64,000 bases of DNA, from assembly GCA_047495785.1 (NCBI GenBank), contig JBLDXI010000010.1, positions 1,054,001 to 1,118,000 on the forward strand, written 5' to 3'. Below, one piece after another: positions 1 through 9,343 of this stretch; the first letter of the stretch is position 1; each line of letters opens with the position of its first letter. The translations under genes and the position numbers were made by a program. Under the pieces are notes generated by a model. The model was not told where the DNA came from. It saw nothing but the letters and a program-made list of their open reading frames with translations, and did not search any database. This stretch comes from Lepidodermella squamata (Eukaryota; Gastrotricha).

Positions 1-1
1 A

Positions 2-703
2 GGGCTTGCCCCAATTCATGCCGTAATATTTGCTCAAATCGTTGCTTACAGCCGTTTTCTTCGCTTTGGGAATGCTCCTCATGAAAGCTTTGCTGGCACG
101 ATAGAACTTCTAGCTAATAGGAATCCGGACATGTATAACATGGAAGCGATTCTGTCGAGTGTCATAAGGAAGACGAGTTCTAACCGACTGATCAGTTATC
201 AGATTTCCTTGATAATCCTCATTCTCAGTCAACTCACTGTTAACCCGTTACTTATTTGGATTGGGTTCGATCCTCTGAATTTCAAGATTTTTACAACCGA
301 AGTTATGACTGACGATTATAATGGGAGGTCCTACGTTATCAAGACGCCTAATTGCCAGTCAGAGACTGGAAATTACTGGATTGCAGCCCTGCTGGGGTTC
401 CAATTCGCTATCATGGTTGCTGCCAATGTTATTTGCATGGTTCGGGGATACATGAAGAATGCTTCAAACAAGGTAATCCAAGTTTTCAAGGTGATGAGAA
501 TCGCGGCAGCTCATTCGATTATTTCGATTACTGTAGTAGTTTTGATTGTGCTCATTCTAATCAACTCACGGAGTGCTTGTGCTAGGAATTCTTTTCTCGG
601 AGTCAGTTTCATGCTCTACTCACTTACTATGGCTTGCATTTTCTTGATAATGCCTTCCATCTACTTGAAACAGAAGCAATCATCCGCAGCCAGCATCACG
701 TGA
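2..703 (+). CDS. GABA-B-like class C GPCR, 3' fragment (cut by window edge)
   Basis: The reading frame is open from base 2 to a TGA at 701-703 and encodes the C-terminal half of a seven-helix membrane region: the end of TM3 (IFAQIVAYSRFLRFGN), a loop, then TM4 to TM7. It ends about 20 residues after TM7, with no long cytoplasmic tail. The residues match the receptor at 33997-36327 very closely, for example the NCQSETGNYW extracellular loop and the ACARNSFLG segment before TM7. They match the physically nearer receptors at 3997-11713 less well. The 5' part lies outside the window. An AATAAA is at 816-821. Family assignment rests on the full-length paralogues. It is presumably a plasma-membrane receptor for an amino-acid-like ligand; the ligand is unknown. 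Confidence 0.85.
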   Translation, partial: GLAPIHAVIFAQIVAYSRFLRFGNAPHESFAGTIELLANRNPDMYNMEAILSSVIRKTSSNRLISYQISLIILILSQLTVNPLLIWIGFDPLNFKIFTTEVMTDDYNGRSYVIKTPNCQSETGNYWIAALLGFQFAIMVAANVICMVRGYMKNASNKVIQVFKVMRIAAAHSIISITVVVLIVLILINSRSACARNSFLGVSFMLYSLTMACIFLIMPSIYLKQKQSSAASIT

Positions 704-2371
704 ACTAATTTTCACAGCAATCGAAATTGTGTACTGTTTGTGTTTAATGAGTGATCTGTTTAAAAAACTGAACTTTTCCGCTCGTGTGGGATATTAGAGT
801 GATGACGCAAACTATAATAAACTTAAAATAATTTTTCCATTATATTGTTAGAACATGTTGTTGCTTCTTTGTTAGAAGGCGCGCATCGCCGTTCAGTGAG
901 ATACAGAGAGATGTGCCAAGTCGAGATGAAACTAAAATTTGGTAACCCACCTGCCTCTGCTAAGGGTAGGGTAATTTCGAAAACGGTTGACTGGAATTTT
1001 TGTATTATTGTGGTCAAGGTGGGATCTTGGATCCTGGAGCTGCCAGGGATGGACAACGTTTTTTTTGCTACATTTGCCAACATGACTATATTGCTTTCAA
1101 TCAAGAGACGAGTGAAGCGATCAAATGTTGAAACACGCTCCAGAGTCTCTCAAAATTGACGGAATAGCGGACTAAAAGATGTTCATTTTCTCGTCCTGTC
1201 CGGCCGAGCTGATGATTATAGAGGATGATTATCAAAAAGCCGATGAACAGAAAATGTGGCCTGCAAAAAATCGTTTGATCGAGATCACAGAAAACACAAT
1301 GGCTTTTACATAATAAAGAGATCGATTTTCAGCATCTTTGCAAGGCAAAAAAAGCGGGGGCCTGCTGACGTTGCCACCACCTGGTGCTATTAGTTTGAAT
1401 TATATTGAAGTTTAGATTCTTGCGCAAGGTTTAATCTTCGATGAAGTCCTGCAAGATGAATCATATTAATTCATGATCTATTTCTGGCACGCGACCGCTT
1501 CACGGCTCCAGTTTGCTAGATGATTCATAACGCAGCACCGCATGGCGCAGCGCGGCATTATGATCTACTCAACCCATCGTGTCTTACTTCAACAAAATTT
1601 TATTTATTGTTCGCAATTTATTTTCTAGAAATAATTCCCGCTTATATCTTGAAAATTTCAACAACACCGAAGCTAGCTTCCATGTTTGCAACTTCGAATG
1701 ATTCTTTATATATCAGATTAATATTCAATATTTTATAATTATACAGCGTTTATTAAGCATGTTACACGTGTTACAATGTAACAACCAATCGGACCAGATG
1801 TAAAAACCAAAATCGAAGTAACGCCTGGAAAAGACGGGAAATCTTACGCCAAATATAATTTAATTCAATACCGAACCATCTTATTCGTTTTTCAACTGGT
1901 TAGGGTTACGGTTAGGGTTACGGTTAGGTTATGGTTAGGTTAGGGTTGAAGTCTGGGTCTTCAAATTGGGGATTTGGAACTGTTTGGAATGATTTGGTAC
2001 GAAATTCAATGATGTTTGGTACTGAATTCAATAATTTGGTAATGATCTCACTATATCCCGAAAAGACTGCTGTAGCCTCATTTTTAGGAGGCTTCGGAGC
2101 CTTTTTAAGTAGAAAAATCTAAAAATGTGCATGTAATTTACATGTAATTTTCACCAATGCAGCACAAACATTTTCACTTCAAGCGAGGTAACTACAAAAA
2201 AAAACGTTTGTAAGAAACAATCGTTTGCTTCAAAAAAACCCTGAATTATATATATTTTTATTAAGATTATCACATTTTTATTAGTTTAAATTCAATTGGC
2301 TTCGGTTAAATTTTTACTCAGTCGGCATTTTTCGTTTGAATTCGTTTGTTAACCCTCTCCTACTTACAACA
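704..2371. other. intergenic, 1.7 kb
   Basis: I see no supportable gene. The stretch holds the 3' end of the upstream receptor (AATAAA 816-821), a pair of mutually overlapping opposite-strand open frames at about 823-1159 with no recognisable content, an AT-rich tract near 1600-1740, and a degenerate telomere-like repeat at 1898-1948. Confidence 0.6.
1898..1948 (+). repeat. degenerate interstitial telomere-like repeat
   Basis: About eight units of GGTTAGGGTTA, GGTTACGGTTA and GGTTAGGTTA type run head to tail. The core is TTAGGG with C and T variants. The array is only about 50 bases long and sits between genes, so it is an interstitial copy and not a telomere. It could come from repaired double-strand breaks or simple-repeat drift. 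Confidence 0.75.
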
Positions 2372-3371
2372 ATGGGTCCCAGAGAAAGCTGTCACATGAT
2401 TGTGCATGGACCCCCGCCGGAAATGTCGGTATGCTTCCCAATGCTTTCTTTTACTTTTGCCTTACTTTTTTTTTACTAGCGACACTTTGAAGCGCAGCAA
2501 GCTCAAATAGCGCAACTGCAAAACAACGCGGCACTTGAAGCCGCCAAAGCTGTCGAGCAAATGCGGCTCGAAGAAAAGCAACGCATCGAGGCCGAGAAAG
2601 AGGCGAAGCGCAAGCGAATGGAAGCGGAAATCAAGCGAAAAGCGAGAATCTTTGGCATCAATCTCCATGACTTCAACTTTGCAATCATCGGAAAAGCCGG
2701 CGTTGGCAAGTCAACCCTCCTCAACGCGTTGGTTCAGGGCGCGAATGCTCCTGTGGGCGTCGTCGAGACCACAATGCAACCGAAGCCTTACCGGTGCCGG
2801 GATGCTAACGCGAATCGTGTTTTGGGACGTTCCTGGTTCGGGGACACCAAAGCATATGATCGCGAATTACTACGCTGACAACTTTCTGTACATGATGGAT
2901 TCGCTGATCGTTGTGACTGGCAATCGTCTGTCCGAATTTGACGTTGAGTTTGCTAAACAAGCGATTCGACATGACCAATTCGTTGTTTTCGTGAGGTCGA
3001 AGGCTGATGTGGATATTTCCAATTATTACTACGAGAGTGAGGGGAAGTATTGGGAAGACTGCCCGGCCAACGACCGAAAACGTGTAGCCGACGCCGTGAG
3101 CAGTGAAATTCGGGACAACAAGGCGGGACAACAAGGCGAATTTCGGAAATATTGTGTTGCGGGAAAGAATGGCTCTGAGATTCCGTTTTATTTCATCAGT
3201 TCGCGGACTGTTGATGAACTTGTCAAAGGCGTTAAAGCTAGCCGATGCAGATGGTCACTGTTGGACGAGGAGAAGCTGTTAAAGGAGTTGCACGGACGGC
3301 TCAAGAGAGACGGTGCTTTGCGTAGTATCGAAAACTTCATTCTTCCTCAGCTTCTTGCTCAGGAAAACTAA
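2372..3371 (+). CDS. Immunity-related-GTPase-like (IRG) protein, frameshifted
   Basis: Exon 1 is 2372-2428, followed by a 51-base intron (2429-2479, gtatgc...actag) and exon 2 from 2480. The first part encodes an Ala/Glu/Lys/Arg-rich coiled-coil leader, then the P-loop GKAGVGKS and the IRG-like switch segment VVETTMQPKPY. The next conserved block, FWDVPGSG (G3), is in the next frame (+1). It is followed by VRSKADVD (G4) and ISSRT (G5), up to a TAA at 3369-3371. The break falls at about 2790-2812, and no GT-AG intron fits there. The gene is therefore a recent pseudogene, an assembly error, or less likely a recoding site. IRG proteins are dynamin-like GTPases acting on membranes in cell-autonomous defence in vertebrates; invertebrate members exist with unclear roles. 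Poly(A) signal 3476-3481. Confidence 0.7.
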
Positions 3372-3996
3372 TTCAAGCGGTTAACTTGCGATATTCAAGG
3401 TTATGTTGTGAGACCTATTGATTCATTTTTGGTTTACTAAGGCGTTTCTGTTTACTCTTTGATCTTGACTGTTTCAATAAAAATTTCAGGCTTGCCTCAT
3501 TCTGTTTTATATTTCTCAAATCAAGTTGCGTTCAACACCTGCCAGCTTAAAACCTGAAAAAACAAACTCCAAAATGTAACAGATTTAAAAAACAAATTTG
3601 CCATGAGTTGCGTCTCAGTAGCAGTTTTTCTCGGTGAAATTCTGTATATGCTGTAAACATGGAATTTCACTCACGCACAATATGAAAACGATCTAAAGAT
3701 ATTTCGAACTCAAACTCGAACATCCTTACCCCCCTAGTGCAAACTCGCTAGAATACTAATTTGCGTCCGCGTAGGACGAAAATCATGAAAGAAAAACACG
3801 AAAATTCATTGACAAATACTCCCCTCGAGCCAGCCGCAGACGCATCGAAATTAGGCCTATCACTTCGGATCGTGGTGATATCCTGCCAGTTTTAACATCG
3901 AGAATACAGCGTTCGAGGAATATTGGACAGTCCGCAACTGACATTTTCGAAGCTTAAACCTTCAGCCATAATCTTCTACGTGCATCTTGTCAAACG
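3372..3996. other. intergenic, 0.6 kb
   Basis: It holds the AATAAA of the upstream GTPase gene (3476-3481) and presumably the promoter of the receptor copy that starts at 3997. Nothing else is recognisable. Confidence 0.5.
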
Positions 3997-6240
3997 ATGA
4001 TGATAGGAACTATTCTTTTGTTGGGAATTCTCATTCCGGAAAACGCACATGCGGAAGCCAACAAGAGCAAATTGATAATACCAACTTTGCTGTATAAGCA
4101 AAATTATCCAGCCTGCATCGCAACATTCAACTTGGTAGTTGAAAGAGCTCGAATGATATTTTGCAAGACTACGACCTCATCCTCGACGTTCAAGACAGCG
4201 GACCAAGCGCAGTTTACCAGAACAGGGTGGCTGTTACTGCCGCTCAACAGTCGCTCGGGGCTGATACTTTCATGGCTCCGGTAATTACAGGACCCGATGG
4301 AGTCTGTAACGAAGCTGCGACTACGATGCGAGGTCTAGGAATAGTACAAATTTCCCCAAGTTGCAATGGAGCCTACATAACCACGAGAAGACGCTGGCTA
4401 TACAACAACTTATATTCTGTACAGACCCCAATAATTCGAACAATTTATCCGGCTTTCGAAGCGATTCGTCGCATTGGGAAATGGGAACAAGTTGGAATAT
4501 TTTTGCTGTGGCAGAATCGCAACAATGTAATAACTGCTGAGGCAATGCATTCCTACTTAACATCTAACGGGGTAAGGGTCCAGCAGTATCTAGCGGCATT
4601 CGCAGTATCGGCTATGACCCCTGAAGATGTGCAACTCCTCAAAAGTGTTCGAATTATTGTTGCAATCGTAGCAGGTGCTGTTGAGTGTCGCCAGTTCTGG
4701 TGCATGGCTTGGGATTAGACCCCCGTTATACTCGATCATAATGTGGGGCAATACATGTCTTACAGCTTCGCTGGACACCGCCACGTTTCTGCCGGATAAT
4801 TGCTCCCAAAAAATGATGGATGAAGAGCTGTCTGCGACGATTTTCGTCGGAGCCCCAACCTCACCACTGAAATTTGAGATCAGAAGCTCTTTTGGCTACA
4901 ATGCGACTGAGTTCGAGAGGATGCTTGGCCAGAAATTGGCGAATTACACAGGATCGATGATAGACTACCCAAATCGCTTCGCATGTCACGATTCTTTGAT
5001 GGCGACTCTATTGACACTCAATGCATCCGACTCGGCATTGAAATCTCAACTCAATATGTCACTCCGCGATTTTAAGACCGATCCAGAAACAGTATTCAGG
5101 GTTGTCAATAGGACAGCCCAGAAACTGGAATTTCAAGGCCTTCGCATTGGCCTTGTGAAAGCGGATGAAAATGCTGAGGTTAATGAAGACCTGGTCATAA
5201 TGCAAGCTGTGAATCGAAAGCCGCAAATCATCGCTCAGTTGATCGTTGATAATAGTAAGACCAAGGTCAGTTTCGACTTCTTACAGCATAACGTCGCTGT
5301 ATGGCCGACAAAATCTGGTAAACCACCTAAAGATTTGTCGGTCATTGAGCGAAGGATGCCAAAATGCGGCTCATCCGTTCTTTATTCGATTGTCATTTTT
5401 GCTGCCATGATCGCTTTTATTATACTGTGCTTGCTAATTCGATCACATCGGCAGAAAAGTGACACGTTCTTCTATATGGTAAACAAAGTTGTTGCTGCTA
5501 TCGCTGGGTTGGTGATGAATGCATCTTCCGTCGTCTTGGTTTTCGGAGTTGAGTACTTCCCAGAAATTGAATGTCGTATTAGACCAGCTTTATCTGTTGT
5601 TGGCTTCACCTTGCTTCATTCAATCATTTTCTCCCAGATTCTCGCCTACTCGAAGCTAATCAAGTTCGGGAGAAAAGCACCCGAGCAGTTTCGCAGTTCA
5701 TTTGCGGCTAGACGTTCAAGTGCAAGGCTGTCGAAGAGCGATCTAACAGTCCTCAGTCATGTAGGTGAGAACAACAAACAAATAGCCCTAGCATCATCGG
5801 TCCTATGCCAGGTTAGCATTATTGGCCTACTGATTTGGCTTGGTTTCGATCCGATGTCTCTCCGTTATTTCTTGTCAGACGTGTCATTCGACGAGACCGC
5901 TGATACATACTTCGATGAAAACATTGCTGTGTGCTGGTCTAATACGGCCAACTACTGGATGTGGGCTTTTGTCGGGTATCAGGTAGCCCTGTTACTCGGG
6001 GCTAACTTTCTCTCTCTAAGCTTGGGCAAGAGGCCATTGCCAAGCGAGGTGAACTGGAGCAGCAAGCTTATCAGAATTGCAGCGATTAATGGACTGGTCA
6101 TTATGATTGCTTGGATTTTGATACTGCTCATAATGACAACCTCAGCAACAGCATGTGTTGGCAATACTGTTTTGGCAATCGGCCAATTGATCTATTCCCT
6201 ATCGACATGCGGAATAATGTTGTTTCCACGTCGAATCTAA
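3997..6240 (+). pseudogene. GABA-B-like class C GPCR with two frame-breaking deletions
   Basis: This is a single-exon relative of the intact receptor at 6834-9089. It begins with a signal peptide (MMIGTILLLGILIPENAHA). The frame shifts at about 4147-4165 and again at about 4706-4712. Against the neighbour copy, the first site lacks 7 bases (the region matching ANQRSDIL) and the second lacks 8 bases (matching HRN). Together they remove 15 bases, so the original frame returns. The 550 bases between are in another frame but encode well-conserved receptor sequence without a stop. The rest, including all seven helices and the end MLFPRRI, is intact. Either the copy was disabled recently or the indels are assembly errors; deletions of 7 and 8 bases are larger than usual base-calling slips. 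No alternative introns explain them. Confidence 0.75.
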
Positions 6241-6833
6241 TTATTTGAAGTTACCAATCTTTAAGATTGATCAGTAATCAATACAGTTGAATTATTGGTG
6301 TACGAAATTTCTGTCGTAGAAGTAAACCTATTGAGAAATGTACATAGATGAGTTGAGTCTCTAATAGGGGGAGAATGTATCTATGGATTCGTAGTAGCGA
6401 ATTTCAAGCTAATCACTCACTCGCCCTCTGTCTTAGATATATAATATTCCTGGATTCAAGCACTAGAATACCCTCGTCTTAAGTAATTCTTGCCTCGCAA
6501 CTTTTAAATCTGAATTTCAGGTAGGTAGTTATTAAGATAAAGTGAACGCGATCGAAAAAGATGCGAAACACCGCGATATGAAGCGTTTTAACTTGATTAA
6601 AGCTTCTTTTGGCAGCTACTGTTACGATCAGCTTGAAGAGGCTCTATGATACAACTTTGATGATTGGTACAGATTTAAAAGCTATAAATTATCCTGATCC
6701 CCTTTAAAACATTCACACGCACCACCCGCGCAATCATCAAATAAATTAATCTTGCACTAATCGAATACCACTTAGTTAAGAATCGAAGCTATTTTGCAGG
6801 GGTAGATTTCAGCACAACTGTTTCTCTTTGGCA
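6241..6833. other. intergenic, 0.6 kb
   Basis: No gene is seen. It separates two tandem receptor copies and should hold the 3' end of the first and the promoter of the second. An AATAAA lies near 6740, but it is far from the upstream stop. Confidence 0.4.
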
Positions 6834-9089
6834 ATGATTTTTACTACCTCAATGATTTTAGCCTCCCTAAGTGGAATTATCGCTACCAAACCTAAGCTTT
6901 ACATCCCAGGTTTGCTATCCAAGAATAATTACCCAGCTTGCATTGCAACCTTCAATCTTGTTGTTGAAACCGCGAATCAACGCAGCGACATTCTCGAAGA
7001 TTACGAACTCGTATTCGACTTTCAGGACAGTGGATCAGGCGCTGTTAACCAAAACAGAGCGGCAGTAACACTGCGGCAGAGGCAACTGCCAAACGGGTCA
7101 TTCCTTGCTCCGATAATCACCGGACCAGACGGGTCATGCAACGAAGCTGCATCCACTATGAGAGCAATCGGTTTCGTGCAAATGTCCCCGAGCTGTAACG
7201 GCGCCTATATCACTTCAAGAAGACGCTGGCTCTACAACAATCTCTACTCTGTCCAAACTCCGATAATTCGAACTATCTACCCAGCTCTTGAGGCTATTCG
7301 TAGAATCGGCCGTTGGAACCAAGTTGGAATCTTTTTCATCTGGCAGAATCGGAATAACGTCATAACGGCGGAAGCTCTACATTCTCATCTAACATCAAAC
7401 GGAGTTAAGGTTCTCCAATATCTAGGAACAGCCTCGGTAGCTAGCGTTACATCAGAGGATGTTCGCTTACTGAAAACTGTTAGAATAATTGTCGTAATAG
7501 CGGCTGGGGCTGTTGAGTGTCGGCAATTCTGGTGTATGGCTCATCGTAATGGCATTGTTCCCCCTCTTTACGCCTTCATAATGTGGGGCAACACCTGCCT
7601 GTCAGCCTCACTAGACCCGGCCAATAACCTACCAGAGAACTGCTCGCAGCGCATGATTGAAACTCAGTTATCCGCGACGATTTTCGTCGGTGCCCCGTCA
7701 TCGCCGATGAGCCCTGAGGAGAGGGGCCAATTTGGTTACAACGCCATAGAGTTCGACGAGTTGCTAAGCAGGAAGATGGGTAATTACTCTGGTTCGATGA
7801 TTGACTACCCAAATCGGTTCACCTGTCATGACTCTATGATGGCAACACTGCTAACCTTGAATGAATCAGACTCGATTTTGAAAACTAAGTTCAACATGTC
7901 ACTACGAGATTTCAACGAACAGCCAGAAACAGTGTTTAAGGTCATCAATTCCTCAGCTCTGAATTTACAATTTTCTGGCATTCGGATCGGCCTGGTGAAA
8001 ACTGATGAAAACGCTGAGGTGAATGAAGATCTTGTCATAATGCAGGCTGCAAACAAAAAGCCTCAATTCATTGCTCAGTTGATGGTTGATTACAGTCAAT
8101 CAGGAGTTGGTTTCTCTTTTCGCCTCCTTAACAATCCTATATGGGCGACCAAGTCCGGAAATCAACCGAAGGATTTGTCCTTAATCGAACATAGAACGCC
8201 CAGCTGTCGATCTACTATCATTATTTCTGTAATAATCATTGCGGCGATTGTTACGCTGCTTGAATTGTTACTCCTCATCAAGTCTCTTCGCCAGACAAGC
8301 GAAAAATTCTACGGCCAAGTTAAGAAAGCTCTGGTTGCTTTCTCAGGATTACTACTCAATGTTTCCTCTGTTGTTTTGGTTATTGGATTAGACAAAATCC
8401 CTGAAATTGAGTGCAGATTCAGACCAGCGTTAACTGTGGTTGGATTGACACTGCTAAACTCGATAATTTTCTCTCAAATTGTAGCCTACTCGAAGCTGTT
8501 AAAGTATAAAAGAAAATCAGAATCATATGCACAAATAGCGAGTGCGACATCAAGATCGAGTGCCCCGACCAGGAAAACGCCGTCGACTTATGTTGCGATT
8601 TCAAGCCACATTGGCAATGCCAATAAGCAAATAGCCCTGGTGATTTGCTTCATATGCCAGATCGGCTTCGGCGGTTTACTGATTTGGCTTGGATTCGATC
8701 CTTTGTCCCTGCGCCATTTCCTATCAGATATTTCATTTGACGAGGTGGCTGATACGTATTTCGACGAGAAAATCGCTGTATGCTGGTCGAACGCTGCTCC
8801 TTACTGGATTTGGGCGTTTGTAGGGTTCCAGATCGCTTTGTTGTTAGGTGCTAACTTCTTGTCCCTCACTTTGGGAAAGCGAGTGCTCCCCGATCAAGTG
8901 AACATGAGCAGTAAGCTCATAAGGATTGCAGCGATCAACGGTTTGGTTGTTACACTAGCGGTCATTCTCATCGCTGTTATCATTACGAGCTCAAGATCTA
9001 CTTGCTTAGGCAATGCTGTGGTTGCATATGGAGAGCTCATCTACTCGCTTTCAATGTGTGGGATTATGCTTTTCCCTTATCGATCGTAA
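6834..9089 (+). CDS. GABA-B-like class C GPCR, intact
   Basis: One exon, 751 residues. The start chosen is the first ATG (6834), which gives a signal peptide (MIFTTSMILASLSGIIA). The extracellular part (about 20-460) is a periplasmic-binding-protein-like ligand domain with the GPDGSCNEA segment and several Cys. It leads through PPKDLS, the same pre-TM1 motif seen in GABA-B type receptors, into seven hydrophobic segments between about 465 and 748. TM3 starts at ECRFRPAL and TM6 at SKLIRIAA. The protein stops seven residues after TM7 helix end (MLFPYRS). It therefore lacks the long tail and coiled coil through which known GABA-B subunits pair and traffic. The ligand is unknown and several glutamate/GABA contact positions cannot be judged by eye. 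Next gene downstream after 254 bases, same strand. Confidence 0.85.
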   Translation: MIFTTSMILASLSGIIATKPKLYIPGLLSKNNYPACIATFNLVVETANQRSDILEDYELVFDFQDSGSGAVNQNRAAVTLRQRQLPNGSFLAPIITGPDGSCNEAASTMRAIGFVQMSPSCNGAYITSRRRWLYNNLYSVQTPIIRTIYPALEAIRRIGRWNQVGIFFIWQNRNNVITAEALHSHLTSNGVKVLQYLGTASVASVTSEDVRLLKTVRIIVVIAAGAVECRQFWCMAHRNGIVPPLYAFIMWGNTCLSASLDPANNLPENCSQRMIETQLSATIFVGAPSSPMSPEERGQFGYNAIEFDELLSRKMGNYSGSMIDYPNRFTCHDSMMATLLTLNESDSILKTKFNMSLRDFNEQPETVFKVINSSALNLQFSGIRIGLVKTDENAEVNEDLVIMQAANKKPQFIAQLMVDYSQSGVGFSFRLLNNPIWATKSGNQPKDLSLIEHRTPSCRSTIIISVIIIAAIVTLLELLLLIKSLRQTSEKFYGQVKKALVAFSGLLLNVSSVVLVIGLDKIPEIECRFRPALTVVGLTLLNSIIFSQIVAYSKLLKYKRKSESYAQIASATSRSSAPTRKTPSTYVAISSHIGNANKQIALVICFICQIGFGGLLIWLGFDPLSLRHFLSDISFDEVADTYFDEKIAVCWSNAAPYWIWAFVGFQIALLLGANFLSLTLGKRVLPDQVNMSSKLIRIAAINGLVVTLAVILIAVIITSSRSTCLGNAVVAYGELIYSLSMCGIMLFPYRS

Positions 9090-9343
9090 ATCAATCTATG
9101 GACAAATTAAACTAATTGATGTCGTATTTTATATGTAAAAGAGACAAAATCGTGTCTGATGTCTATGCTGAATTGTTCAAAGACCAATGTGCTGATGCAT
9201 TGCGAAGGAGCAAATGCTTCAATTTTCTAGATTGAAAAATAAACAACCATCAATCATCCCATTTCTCGTTAACTTGAGTACATTGATTATTAGTTTTCAA
9301 CCCCCTTTGCTAGAGACGTTTTCATTCCTGACTCAATTTTGAC

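Noticed and set aside
823-1159. Overlapping open frames on both strands in the first intergenic region
   Set aside because: No signal, domain, repeat or splice support; they mirror each other and look like chance.
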